Assembly (NCBI GenBank): GCA_937898525.1
Contig: CALCBC010000067.1
Coordinates: 1-8,696, forward strand
Direction: 5' to 3'
DNA from: an uncultured Sphingomonadales bacterium
GTDB lineage: Bacteria > Pseudomonadota > Alphaproteobacteria > Sphingomonadales > Sphingomonadaceae
DNA: 8,696 nucleotides
In this document: positions 1 through 6,557 of the stretch, piece after piece
Position numbering within the stretch: the first letter of the stretch is position 1
Layout: each line of letters begins with the position of its first letter
Position numbers and translations under genes: made by a program
The notes under the pieces: generated by a model
The model's input: only the letters and a program-made list of their open reading frames with translations
Told to the model about the DNA's origin: nothing
Database searches by the model: none

Positions 1-1119
1 GCCTGGCCGCCGAGCTTGCCCTCGGTGCCGACCTCGCGGGCGACGCGGGTCACCTCGCTGGCGAATGCATTGAGCTGATCGACCATCGTGTTGATGGTGT
101 TCTTGAGCTCGAGAATCTCGCCCTGGACGTCGACGGTGATCTTGCGCGACAGGTCGCCCCGCGCGACCGCGGTGGTCACGTCGGCGATGTTGCGCACCTG
201 TCCGGTGAGGTTGGCGGCCATCGAATTCACGTTGTCGGTCAGGTCTTTCCAGGTGCCGCCGACCCCGGGCACCTGAGCCTGCCCGCCGAGCTTGCCCTCG
301 GTGCCGACCTCGCGCGCGACGCGCGTCACTTCGCTGGCGAAGCCGTTGAGCTGGTCGACCATCGTGTTGATGGTGTTCTTGAGCTCGAGAATCTCGCCCT
401 TCACGTCGACCGTGATCTTCTTCGACAGGTCGCCGCGGGCGACGGCGGTCGTGACCTCGGCGATGTTGCGCACCTGCCCGGTCAGGTTGGCGGCCATCGA
501 GTTCACGTTCTCGGTCAGGTCCGCCCAGGTTCCCGCAACGCCCGGCACCTGTGCCTGGCCGCCGAGCTTGCCTTCGGTGCCGACCTCGCGCGCCACGCGC
601 GTCACCTCGGAGGCGAAACCGTTCAGCTGGTCGACCATCGTGTTGATGGTGTTCTTGAGCTCGAGGATTTCGCCCTTCACGTCGACGGTGATCTTCTTGG
701 AAAGGTCCCCCAACGCGACGGCAGTCGTCACTTCTGCGATGTTGCGGACCTGGCCAGTGAGGTTGGCCGCCATCAGATTGACGTTGTCGGTCAGGTCCTT
801 CCACGTGCCGCCGACGCCTTCGACCTGCGCCTGCCCGCCGAGCTTGCCCTCGGTGCCGACCTCGCGGGCGACGCGCGTCACCTCGCTGGCGAAGCTGGCG
901 AGCTGCTCGACCATCGTGTTGACGACCTTGCCGATACGCAGGAACTCGCCCTTGAGCGGACGCCCCTCGATTTCGACCGCCATTGCCTGCGACAGGTCGC
1001 CCTTGGCGACCGCGCCGATCACGCGCGCGACCTCGACGGTCGGCTGGACCATGTCGTCGATGAGCTCGTTGATCGCGCGCAGCTTGGAATCCCACCCGCC
1101 GGTCGCGCCGGTGACCTTC
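1..1119 (-). repeat. Tandem 276-bp HAMP-coding repeat
   Basis: The DNA repeats with an exact 276-bp period: the block starting gcctg(g/c)ccgccgagcttgcc recurs at 1, 277, 553 and 829. A diverged fifth copy of the same block ends at 1139, 291 bp from its neighbour. Each unit codes for 92 residues. The three leftmost units differ by only a few residues (for example GTWKDLTDNV versus GTWADLTENV, NSMAAN versus NLMAAN). The unit nearest the N-terminus is clearly more diverged and five codons longer. Similarity at the DNA level, including silent sites, suggests unit duplication or gene conversion. The array continues past the left edge. Confidence 0.9.
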
Positions 1120-1352
1120 GCGCGATGGCCGATCTTGCCTTCCTTGCCGACGACCCGGGACACCCGCGCGAACTCGGCCGCCATCTGCTGGTTGAGCGCG
1201 ACGACCTCGTTGAACAGCGTCGCGAGCTCGATATCGGCGTCGGTGCCTTCCTCGGGCATCCGCACGGTGAAGTCGCCGCGGCGGAGCTTGCGGAGGGCCG
1301 AAATCAATTCGCGTCGGCTGCGGGAGAACTCCGCCTGCGTCTGGATGTTCAA
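1..1352 (-). CDS. Poly-HAMP sensor kinase-type protein, C-terminus beyond window
   Basis: Reading leftward from 1352, an uninterrupted frame of 450 codons runs off the left edge. After a short helical N-terminus, residues about 14-55 form a HAMP-like segment (LRRGDFTVRMPEEG near 22-35). Then come tandem HAMP units of 92 residues (the first is 97), each with GDLS, ILELKNTINTMVDQL, FASEVTRVAREVG and KLGGQA. No membrane segment or signal peptide is visible, so it is probably cytosolic. This layout is known from group III (Nik1/Os1-type) hybrid histidine kinases and bacterial relatives; kinase and receiver domains are expected past the edge but are not seen. The start is probably TTG at 1352, with GGGAGGG (1357-1363) just upstream. 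An in-frame ATG at 1469 would add 39 Arg/Pro-rich residues and has no ribosome site. An internal ATG at 1259 would cut the first HAMP segment. Confidence 0.85.
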   Translation of the reverse strand, partial: MNIQTQAEFSRSRRELISALRKLRRGDFTVRMPEEGTDADIELATLFNEVVALNQQMAAEFARVSRVVGKEGKIGHRAKVTGATGGWDSKLRAINELIDDMVQPTVEVARVIGAVAKGDLSQAMAVEIEGRPLKGEFLRIGKVVNTMVEQLASFASEVTRVAREVGTEGKLGGQAQVEGVGGTWKDLTDNVNLMAANLTGQVRNIAEVTTAVALGDLSKKITVDVKGEILELKNTINTMVDQLNGFASEVTRVAREVGTEGKLGGQAQVPGVAGTWADLTENVNSMAANLTGQVRNIAEVTTAVARGDLSKKITVDVKGEILELKNTINTMVDQLNGFASEVTRVAREVGTEGKLGGQAQVPGVGGTWKDLTDNVNSMAANLTGQVRNIADVTTAVARGDLSRKITVDVQGEILELKNTINTMVDQLNAFASEVTRVAREVGTEGKLGGQ

Positions 1353-1530
1353 GCGACCCTCCCTGCCCCCGGAGGCGCGTCCCCTCCGATGGCGTAAATG
1401 CCGAGCGGGTTTCGGGTTCCCGCTGCCGGGAAAACATTCCGCCGGAACGACCGGTGACGGGGTTGTCATGGGCGGGTCAGCCGGTAGGAGGGCCCTTGGC
1501 CCAGCAACAGGAAAGGTCCCACGCGCCAGG
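1353..1530. promoter_or_regulatory. Divergent intergenic region between kinase and small regulator
   Basis: This 178-bp spacer separates two divergent genes and should hold both promoters. It contains an 11-bp perfect palindrome, TTCCG-C-CGGAA at 1437-1447, next to the related half GGGAAAACATTCCG, and a weaker GGGCC-N3-GGCCC dyad near 1491-1503. GGGAGGG (minus strand, 1357-1363) fits a ribosome site for the TTG start at 1352. I found no convincing sigma-70 pair. GGAAC occurs on both strands, but not followed by CGTT at the spacing expected for the alphaproteobacterial general stress sigma factor EcfG. Confidence 0.4.
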
Positions 1531-1902
1531 ATGCCTGAGCAGGCGATCATCGATTCGTTCGTCGCGAACAGCTTCCGCTCGGTCTGGGCGCTCGATCTCC
1601 TGAAACATCTCGCCGCAAGGCCCGGAGAGTTCCACAAGCCCGAAGAACTGGTTGCCGCGTTACGGGCCAGCGATGCGGTGGTGACCCAGAGCGTGCAGAA
1701 TCTCTGCGCGGCGGGACTCGCCATCGTCGACGAAGAGGGGCGGGTCGCGTATCATCAAGGATCGGCGGAGCAGGCTGAACTGGTGGAGGCGGCGATCGAT
1801 TACTACGGCCGCAGTCCGGACAAGGTGCGCCGTCTGATCGTGGCCCAGACCGCGCCGGGCGTGACCGCCTTCGCGGATGCGTTCAAGCTGCGGAAGGACT
1901 AG
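1531..1902 (+). CDS. Small winged-helix-like protein, putative regulator
   Basis: This 123-residue cytosolic protein has the predicted pattern of a winged helix. A helix at about 14-29 (SVWALDLLKHLAAR) is followed by a helix-turn-helix-like segment at about 35-62 (FHKPEELVAALRASDAVVTQSVQNLCAAGL) and a beta wing (IVDEEGRVAYH). A C-terminal helical tail, about 80-123, could dimerise. This resembles MarR/ArsR-like or minimal wHTH proteins, but I cannot name a family. The frame is open far upstream through the antisense of the kinase gene; ATG at 1531 is chosen because the domain begins right after it and upstream codons look non-coding. An ATG at 1468 is an alternative. The ribosome site is weak. 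It lies 8 bp before the next gene, so it probably leads a three-gene operon and may control it or the divergent kinase. Confidence 0.75.
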   Translation: MPEQAIIDSFVANSFRSVWALDLLKHLAARPGEFHKPEELVAALRASDAVVTQSVQNLCAAGLAIVDEEGRVAYHQGSAEQAELVEAAIDYYGRSPDKVRRLIVAQTAPGVTAFADAFKLRKD

Positions 1903-1910
1903 CCAGGTCG

Positions 1911-2183
1911 ATGGGAACGCTCTTCCCGACGCTGGTCTACACGCTCTGCTTCGCAACCAGCGCGCTGTGCGCCTACCTGCTGGGTCGCAGCTTCAGGCGC
2001 ACCCGGTCACGGCTGCTGTTCTGGAGCGCGCTGTGCTTCGTGCTGCTGGCGGTGGTCAATTTCATCGTCGTGCTCGACATGCTCGTCTTCCCGGAGATCA
2101 CCTTCAGGCCGCTTCGCCTGTGGCTGGGACTTGCGGCGGTGACGGTTCTGCTGTTCGGGTTCATCTGGGACGAGGAGACCTGA
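1911..2183 (+). CDS. Small three-helix membrane protein, DUF5985-like
   Basis: This 90-residue inner-membrane protein has three hydrophobic segments at about 4-24, 33-56 and 66-86. The basic loop GRSFRRTRSR after helix 1 suggests that loop faces the cytoplasm. The C-terminus is acidic (WDEET). Its pattern, with an Arg-rich loop, a helix, an acidic or polar loop and a final helix, matches the small DUF5985 proteins that often occur in adjacent pairs in alphaproteobacteria. That assignment is from memory of the family's look, and no function is known to me. It starts 8 bp after the winged-helix gene and ends 1 bp before its partner, so the three genes are almost certainly co-transcribed. Confidence 0.75.
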   Translation: MGTLFPTLVYTLCFATSALCAYLLGRSFRRTRSRLLFWSALCFVLLAVVNFIVVLDMLVFPEITFRPLRLWLGLAAVTVLLFGFIWDEET

Positions 2184-2184
2184 G

Positions 2185-2451
2185 GTGACCGAGGACTTCC
2201 TCGCCGGCGCGATCGTCATGGGTTTTGCCATCGCCGCGCTGTATTTTGTTCGGTTCTGGCGGCGGACCCGGGAAGCGCTGTTTCTCGCCTTCGCAGCCGC
2301 CTTCCTGCTGCTCAGCGCGACGCAGGCGCTGCTGACGCTCGCCGACGTCGCCGTCGAGGAGCGGAGCTGGCTCTATCTCCTGCGCCTTGCCGCCTTCCTC
2401 CTGATCCTCGCTGCTCTCTGGTGGCAGAACCGCCGCCGGGCTCGCTCCTAG
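2185..2451 (+). CDS. Small three-helix membrane protein, DUF5985-like partner
   Basis: This 88-residue inner-membrane protein has helices at about 6-24, 32-52 and 63-81. The basic loop RFWRRTRE follows helix 1, and the tail is strongly basic (QNRRRARS). It shares the layout of the preceding gene and looks like a diverged paralogue, with SWLYLLRLAAF before the last helix, a pattern I associate with DUF5985. The start is GTG at 2185, supported by GAGGAG at 2172-2177 and by the 1-bp gap after the previous stop, which suggests translational coupling. The two proteins may form a hetero-oligomer. The stop TAG at 2449-2451 overlaps the stop of the opposing response-regulator gene. Confidence 0.75.
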   Translation: MTEDFLAGAIVMGFAIAALYFVRFWRRTREALFLAFAAAFLLLSATQALLTLADVAVEERSWLYLLRLAAFLLILAALWWQNRRRARS

Positions 2452-2798
2452 AAACCCAGTCCGGCGAGCGCTTCGCGCAGATCGGTCAGCGTATAGGGCT
2501 TGCGGACATAGCGTTCGCCTTCGACGAGGTCGTCGGCCGCCTCGCCAAGACCCGTCGCGTAGATCACGCGGATGCCGGGCAGCAGCTTCCTCGCTTCCTG
2601 CGCCAGCTCCCAGCCGTCCGTCGCGCCGGGCATGCGAATGTCGGTGAACAGCAGGTCGAAATGTCGCCCTTCGCGCAGGTAGCCGAGGGCTTCGTCGCCA
2701 TCGCTCGCCGCGGTCACCTCGAACCCAATCTCGCCGAGGTCTTCGGAGGCCAGCTCGCGCACCAGCAGTTCATCCTCGACCAGCAGGACGGACGTCAT
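2448..2798 (-). CDS. Single-domain response regulator, FATGUY-like
   Basis: This 116-residue protein is a receiver (REC) domain with no output domain. The acidic pocket is E8-D9 (LLVEDE), the phospho-acceptor is D53 (LLFTDIRMPG), the switch Thr is T82 (IYATGLG) and the conserved Lys-Pro pair is K100-P101 (VRKPYT). The YATGL stretch resembles the FATGUY signature of single-domain regulators such as Sphingomonas SdrG, with Tyr for the first Phe and Gly in place of the final aromatic. Such proteins work by phosphotransfer or protein contact rather than DNA binding. A multi-HAMP kinase about 1.1 kb away on the same strand is a possible partner, but this is inference. The ATG at 2798 overlaps the TGA of a 6-codon frame (MRILPK) in the upstream leader. 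Confidence 0.9.
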   Translation of the reverse strand: MTSVLLVEDELLVRELASEDLGEIGFEVTAASDGDEALGYLREGRHFDLLFTDIRMPGATDGWELAQEARKLLPGIRVIYATGLGEAADDLVEGERYVRKPYTLTDLREALAGLGF

Positions 2799-2904
2799 TT
2801 CGGCAGGATTCGCATCGTGGCACCCCCAACGGACCCGGTCCTGACCAACCGTGGAGCGGGCGACTTGTTCCTCACAGGAGCTGCGACGGCAAGGCCCGAA
2901 CGAC

Positions 2905-2939
2905 GAAGGGGCTCGCGGCCGCCCGCCGCGAGCCCCTTC
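2905..2939 (-). terminator. Strong hairpin terminator after DUF6152-like gene
   Basis: Perfect 14-bp arms (gaaggggctcgcgg and ccgcgagccccttc) enclose a 7-nt loop. The hairpin lies 36 bp downstream of the leftward stop at 2976. The leftward tail (gtcgttcg) is T-poor, so it may act as an attenuating or RNA-stabilising hairpin as well as, or instead of, a fully intrinsic terminator. It separates the quinoprotein operon from the response regulator gene. Confidence 0.75.
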
Positions 2940-2975
2940 AATTTCTCGGATCCACCCTGAGGCGGAGCGTCTCGC

Positions 2976-3398
2976 TCAGTTGCCGGCGGCGCGACGGGCC
3001 GCGGCGGCCACCGCCTCGGTCGTCGGGTTGCCGAGCGAGAGCTCGCGACCGTTCGGGAACCGGATCTCGGCCGCCGACGCGCGGGTATCTCCGTCACGGG
3101 CGCGGAAGGCGTCGACGATGATGTCGGTGCCGGCGGGCAACGAGTTACGGTTCCAGCCGCGGCGCAGCAGCGCCGACGGGGCGCCACCCTCGACACGCCA
3201 CACGGTGCCGTCGGCAATGCGCAGGTGAATCCACGAGTGCGGGTTGACCCACTCGAACTTCACGACCTTGCCTTCGAGCCGGATCGGCTTGTTGCGGTCG
3301 AACTCCGTCGCGAACGAGTGGTGCGCGACAGCGGCGCCGCCTGCGCCCACCGCGAGCACCGCGCCGATCGCGGCGGCGGTCCACTTCTTCATTTTCAT
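2976..3398 (-). CDS. DUF6152-like exported protein with His-His mature N-terminus
   Basis: This 140-residue protein has a signal peptide (MKMKKW, then a small-residue hydrophobic stretch to AVA at 23-25). Predicted cleavage after A25 leaves a mature protein beginning His26-His27-Ser-Phe. A beta-rich domain follows, with KPIRLEGKVVKFEWVNPHSW and IHL at about 37-59, TVWRVEGG at 65-72 and a basic GWNRNSLPAG at 81-90. The HHSF plus WVNPHSWIHL pattern is that of DUF6152, a periplasmic family of unknown function. The four histidines (26, 27, 54, 58) could bind a metal. GAGGAG lies 9 bp before the ATG. It is the third gene of the leftward operon, 42 bp after the WEGDTLVV-motif gene, and is followed by a strong hairpin. 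Confidence 0.85.
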   Translation of the reverse strand: MKMKKWTAAAIGAVLAVGAGGAAVAHHSFATEFDRNKPIRLEGKVVKFEWVNPHSWIHLRIADGTVWRVEGGAPSALLRRGWNRNSLPAGTDIIVDAFRARDGDTRASAAEIRFPNGRELSLGNPTTEAVAAAARRAAGN

Positions 3399-3440
3399 CG
3401 GTACGTACTCCTCGGTGTCTCTAAATGCGGGTCAGTTATC

Positions 3441-4307
3441 TTATTGGGAAGGCTCGGGGCTTTCCTCAAGCAGGTCGCCGTATAGCAGTTGCTCACTGAA
3501 CGGCACGCAACGGAACTCGAGCAGCTGCGCGTTCGGTTCGATCCTCCGGTAGAGCGGCATCGAGATGGTCCACGGACGTTCATAGATTTCGGGATCATCG
3601 ATGGTTGCGCTGTACTGGATATGATTTTCGTCAATCTTGGTGAAACGTTCGGTCACCGTGGCGGTGTGGGTCAGGTAGTTGCCCGACCGGTCGAGCCAGG
3701 TCACGCCGTTGGGCTCCATCACGCCACCCGGCAGCTTCACTTCGCCCGGACCCTGCGACAGGGTGACCACGACCAGCGTGTCGCCTTCCCAGCGCCCGTA
3801 AGAGGTGCCCATCCAGGTGTCGATCGGCGGAACCTCGACGTCGCGCATCTCGATCACGCGATTGGCGTTCGCGTATTCGTAGACCATCAGGATGTCGTCA
3901 TTGCCACCCTGGATGATCTGGAACGGGTAGGGCAGGTAGGTCGCCCGCGGGATACCCGGGAGGTAGCAGGCCGCTTCCGGATCGTAGGTGATGAGGTGCT
4001 CGCGGTGGTGCTTGAGCCGCTCGAGCGCTTCGGGCTTGTAGGGGATCTTGCCCCCTTCCACGACGCCGAGCCCCGGCGGAATCGCGCCGGTGGCGCCAAC
4101 CAGGCGGTCAGCGACCGGGTTCGGCCCGGCCGAGTGCGGCTCGAGGTTCCAGTTGGCGGTGTTCATCGCCTGCCAGATGCCGTTGAGGTTGGGCTTGCCG
4201 TCGATGGTCGCGGGCTGCTGCGCGTCGGCCTGCGCGATCGCCGGGGCACTCGTGGTGGCCATGAGCGCCGCCGCCGCCGCGGCCGCGAGAATGGAAAGCT
4301 GCTTCAT
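3441..4307 (-). CDS. Exported conserved protein with WEGDTLVV motif, function unknown
   Basis: This 288-residue protein has a clear signal peptide (MKQLSILAAAAAAALMATTS, cleavage near AIAQ at 23-26). The mature part opens with a DGKPNLNGIWQ element (36-46). Then come YDPEAACYLPGIPR (108-121), FQIIQGGNDDILMVYEY (129-145), the signature GRWEGDTLVVVT (171-182), ERFTKIDENHIQYSATIDDP (220-239) and a C-terminal LLEFRC. C114 and C267 are the only mature cysteines and could form a disulfide. I recognise the pattern from a large group of unnamed secreted proteins in Acidobacteria and Proteobacteria, often beside DUF6152 genes and quinoproteins; no activity is known to me. It is probably a periplasmic, beta-rich ligand-binding protein or enzyme, as inference. 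It starts 30 bp after the quinoprotein gene, so they should share a transcript. An AGAGAGAGG stretch precedes the ATG. Confidence 0.8.
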   Translation of the reverse strand: MKQLSILAAAAAAALMATTSAPAIAQADAQQPATIDGKPNLNGIWQAMNTANWNLEPHSAGPNPVADRLVGATGAIPPGLGVVEGGKIPYKPEALERLKHHREHLITYDPEAACYLPGIPRATYLPYPFQIIQGGNDDILMVYEYANANRVIEMRDVEVPPIDTWMGTSYGRWEGDTLVVVTLSQGPGEVKLPGGVMEPNGVTWLDRSGNYLTHTATVTERFTKIDENHIQYSATIDDPEIYERPWTISMPLYRRIEPNAQLLEFRCVPFSEQLLYGDLLEESPEPSQ

Positions 4308-4337
4308 TCCCCAATAACCTCTCTCTTTGGGTATCCC

Positions 4338-6254
4338 TCAGCGGGATAGCGAATACGTGATGATAGTGCCACCGGCATTGATGGCGACGTACTGTTTGCC
4401 GCTGCGGCCCCGATAGGTCATCGGGTTGGCGTTGGCGTTGGCGGCCAGCTGGGTTTCCCACAGCTGCTGTCCGGTCGCGGCGTCGAAGGCGCGGAAGCGT
4501 CGATCGTTGGTCGCGCCGACGAACACCAGTCCACCTGCGGTCACCGTCGGCCCGGCGCTGCCCGAATTGCCGACCAGGCGCTTGCCCTCGGGCAGCTCGT
4601 CGATCACGCCGAGCGGGACCGACCACTTGATTTCCCCCGTGCTCGCATCGACGGCCACGAGCTCGCCCCACGGCGGCTTGTAGCACGGCGCCTGCGGACC
4701 CTGCGGACGGCCCTGTTCATCGTACTGACCCGAAAGCGGGGCGCTGAACGAGAAGAACGGGCCTTTGCCGTCGACGCTCGCGCGGTCGTACGGCTGATCG
4801 GAGCTGTTGGCGTCGAAGCTGTAGCTCTCGGTCGTTTCCTTGCGCTCGACCCAGCCGACCAGCGAAGTATCCTGTGCGTTGACGTAGACGATACCGGTCG
4901 TCGGGTCGGCTGCCGGGCCGCCCCAGTTGACACCGCCGGTGCCGCCGGGGAGCTGGATCGTCGAGCGTGGCGGAGCGCCCGCCGCCTTGAAGAAGAAGGG
5001 CGTGTAGATCCCGTAATTGAGGTAGCCGCCGGCCTTGTCCCACATCGCGCGGCAGGCCGCGGCATGCTCTGGCGTGGTATCCTCCGGGTCGACGATGTCG
5101 TCGTAGGTCATCGACACGCGGCTGAGCGGCGGCGTCTTGACCGGGATGGGCTGCGTCGGGTGGTAATACTCGCCGGGCACATCGCCCGCGGGAACGGGGC
5201 GTTCCTCGACCGGCAGGTGCGGCTCGCCGGTCTCGCGGTCGATCACGAAGAACAGGCTGGTCTTGTTGATCGAGGCGATCACCGGGCGGCCGTTGACCTC
5301 GAGCAGCGCGCCCGCGGTCGGCTGGTCCACGTCCCAGATGTCGTGGTGCACCGTCTGGAAGTGCCACTTGTACTCGCCGGTCTTGTAGTCGAGCGCGACG
5401 AGCGAGTTGCCGAACAGATTGGCGCCCGGCCGTTCGCCGCCCCAGTAATTGGGCGCCGGCGAGCCGAGCGGGATGATCACGATGCCCTGCTCGAGGTCGA
5501 CCGGGGCCGAGAAGGCCCACATGTTGGTGCCGGAGCGGCCCTTCCAGCCGTTGCCCCAGGTCTCGTTGCCGGGAGTGCCGGGCTGGGCGACTGAACTGAA
5601 TTCCCACAGCTTGCGGCCCGTGCGCACGTCGAACGCGCGGGTGTTGCCAGGGTCGCCGGGCTGGTTCTCCAGCGTTGCCGCGCCGATGATCGCGACGTCC
5701 TCGGCGATCGTCGGGGTACCGCCGTAGGCGATGCCGACGTCGATCTCGCCGTTGTTGCCGAAGCCCGCCACGGGCTGGCCGGTAGCCGCGTCGAGCGCGA
5801 ACATCGACGAACCGGCCATGAACAGGATTCGCGGCGGCGTGCTCGCATCGCCCGGCCAGTAGCTGACGCCTCGGGTCGAAGCGTTGCGCGGCTGCCCGGC
5901 GGCGCCCGAAGAGGTTCCACGCGCGGGCGGGCCGGGCGGCAGCGTGAAGACCCACCTTTCCTGCCCGGTGTCACCGTCGAGCGCGACTACGCGGTTGCCG
6001 GCGGGGATGTACATCGTCCCGTCGACCACGATCGGCACCGCGGTGTTGAACGAGCGGAACGGATAGCTCCACGCCTGCGTCAGCTGAGCTACGTTGTCGC
6101 GGTTGATGTCGGCGAGGGGGGAGTACCGCGTCGCCTTGGCATCGCGGTTGATCGTGCGCCAGTCGCCCTCCGGGATCGCGTCCTGCGCGATCGCGGCGGT
6201 GCTTGCAGCGATCAGCAAAGTTGCCGCGAGCCCGAGGCTCCGTGCGACCCGCAT
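4338..6254 (-). CDS. PQQ-dependent dehydrogenase-like periplasmic quinoprotein
   Basis: This 638-residue exported beta-propeller has a signal peptide at residues 1-23 (cleavage near AIA|QD). The mature start GDWRTINRD, with YSPLADINRDNVAQL after it, is typical of quinoproteins. Tryptophan-docking repeats recur: VVALDGDTGQERWVF, FDVRTGRKLWEF, VALDYKTGEYKWHFQ, VAVDASTGEIKWSV and FDAATGQQLWET. TVHHDIWDVDQP, VPAGDVPGEYYHPTQP and GTGGVNWGGPAADP resemble the PQQ glucose dehydrogenase-like branch. It probably oxidises an alcohol, aldose or similar compound with PQQ as cofactor; the substrate is not readable. There is no CxxCH heme site, no adjacent Cys-Cys pair and no membrane anchor, so an external electron acceptor is needed. 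The start is ATG at 6254, preceded by GGGAGGG (6261-6267). An upstream TTG at 6272 lies before that ribosome site and is rejected. It is the first gene of a three-gene operon. Confidence 0.9.
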   Translation of the reverse strand: MRVARSLGLAATLLIAASTAAIAQDAIPEGDWRTINRDAKATRYSPLADINRDNVAQLTQAWSYPFRSFNTAVPIVVDGTMYIPAGNRVVALDGDTGQERWVFTLPPGPPARGTSSGAAGQPRNASTRGVSYWPGDASTPPRILFMAGSSMFALDAATGQPVAGFGNNGEIDVGIAYGGTPTIAEDVAIIGAATLENQPGDPGNTRAFDVRTGRKLWEFSSVAQPGTPGNETWGNGWKGRSGTNMWAFSAPVDLEQGIVIIPLGSPAPNYWGGERPGANLFGNSLVALDYKTGEYKWHFQTVHHDIWDVDQPTAGALLEVNGRPVIASINKTSLFFVIDRETGEPHLPVEERPVPAGDVPGEYYHPTQPIPVKTPPLSRVSMTYDDIVDPEDTTPEHAAACRAMWDKAGGYLNYGIYTPFFFKAAGAPPRSTIQLPGGTGGVNWGGPAADPTTGIVYVNAQDTSLVGWVERKETTESYSFDANSSDQPYDRASVDGKGPFFSFSAPLSGQYDEQGRPQGPQAPCYKPPWGELVAVDASTGEIKWSVPLGVIDELPEGKRLVGNSGSAGPTVTAGGLVFVGATNDRRFRAFDAATGQQLWETQLAANANANPMTYRGRSGKQYVAINAGGTIITYSLSR

Positions 6255-6274
6255 GGCATACCCTCCCGACAAGT

Positions 6275-6287
6275 GGACGGGCCGTCC
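6275..6287. promoter_or_regulatory. 13-bp palindrome in leftward leader
   Basis: GGACGG-G-CCGTCC is a perfect 6-bp dyad around one base, 20 bp upstream of the quinoprotein start and just before its GGGAGGG ribosome site. In RNA it would form a small stable hairpin beside the ribosome site. It may be an operator, a leader hairpin or chance in GC-rich DNA. Confidence 0.35.
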
Positions 6288-6429
6288 GCCTGCAATGGGC
6301 GGGCGACCTCGTTCGTTGATTATGTCCTACGGGCCGACGCCGCCTTTGACAATGGCCAGACGTGCCTCGGATGGTCGTTGTTTGTCGCATTTTGTATCGG
6401 CTCGTACGCGTCGGAGAGGCGGTTCCGGG

Positions 6430-6484
6430 GGAATCCCCTCCCGAGACCTGCGACAACTCGGACCGAGTCAACCGGAATCCCCTC
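6430..6484. repeat. Direct repeat GGAATCCCCTC flanking a palindrome
   Basis: The 11-mer GGAATCCCCTC occurs at 6430-6440 and 6474-6484, 44 bp apart (about four helical turns). Between the copies is the perfect 13-bp palindrome ACTCGG-A-CCGAGT at 6456-6468. The left copy also lies within the dyad GGGGA-A-TCCCC. This looks like a composite regulator-binding region. Confidence 0.5.
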
Positions 6485-6557
6485 TGGGGGGCTTGGCGGA
6501 CGCCCGTGGGGACGCTAGCGGATTGCGCGAGGTCAAAGCGGCGATGCACGCGGGTGC

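Noticed and set aside
1..1119. CRISPR or satellite-type interpretation of the 276-bp repeat
   Set aside because: Units are contiguous, in frame and code for HAMP domains; there are no spacers.
1443..1470. Possible EcfG-type general stress promoter (GGAAC near the divergent spacer)
   Set aside because: No CGTT at the expected 16-17 bp downstream on either strand.
292..1530. Long rightward open frame joined to the winged-helix gene
   Set aside because: It is the antisense of the HAMP repeats; it has repeat-shadow composition (Ser/Thr/Arg/Pro-rich) and no family motif. Only the part from ATG 1531 is kept.
2421..2960. 179-residue rightward frame
   Set aside because: It lies opposite the receiver gene, whose motifs are complete, and it runs through the hairpin terminator. 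It is a GC-driven shadow.
2795..3217. 140-residue leftward frame overlapping the DUF6152-like gene
   Set aside because: It is Arg/Pro-rich, out of frame with a gene that has a signal peptide and conserved motifs, and it has no ribosome site.
3489..4349. 286-residue rightward frame
   Set aside because: It is antisense to the WEGDTLVV-motif exported protein; its His/Arg/Val-rich composition is typical of an opposite-strand shadow.
4717..5955. 412-residue leftward frame inside the quinoprotein gene
   Set aside because: It is a same-strand shifted shadow, very rich in Arg and Ala, while the main frame carries all propeller motifs.
6346..6374. Rightward sigma-70 promoter starting with perfect TTGACA
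   Set aside because: At 17 bp spacing the -10 hexamer would be GGATGG, which is not credible, and it lies about 320 bp from the rightward start.
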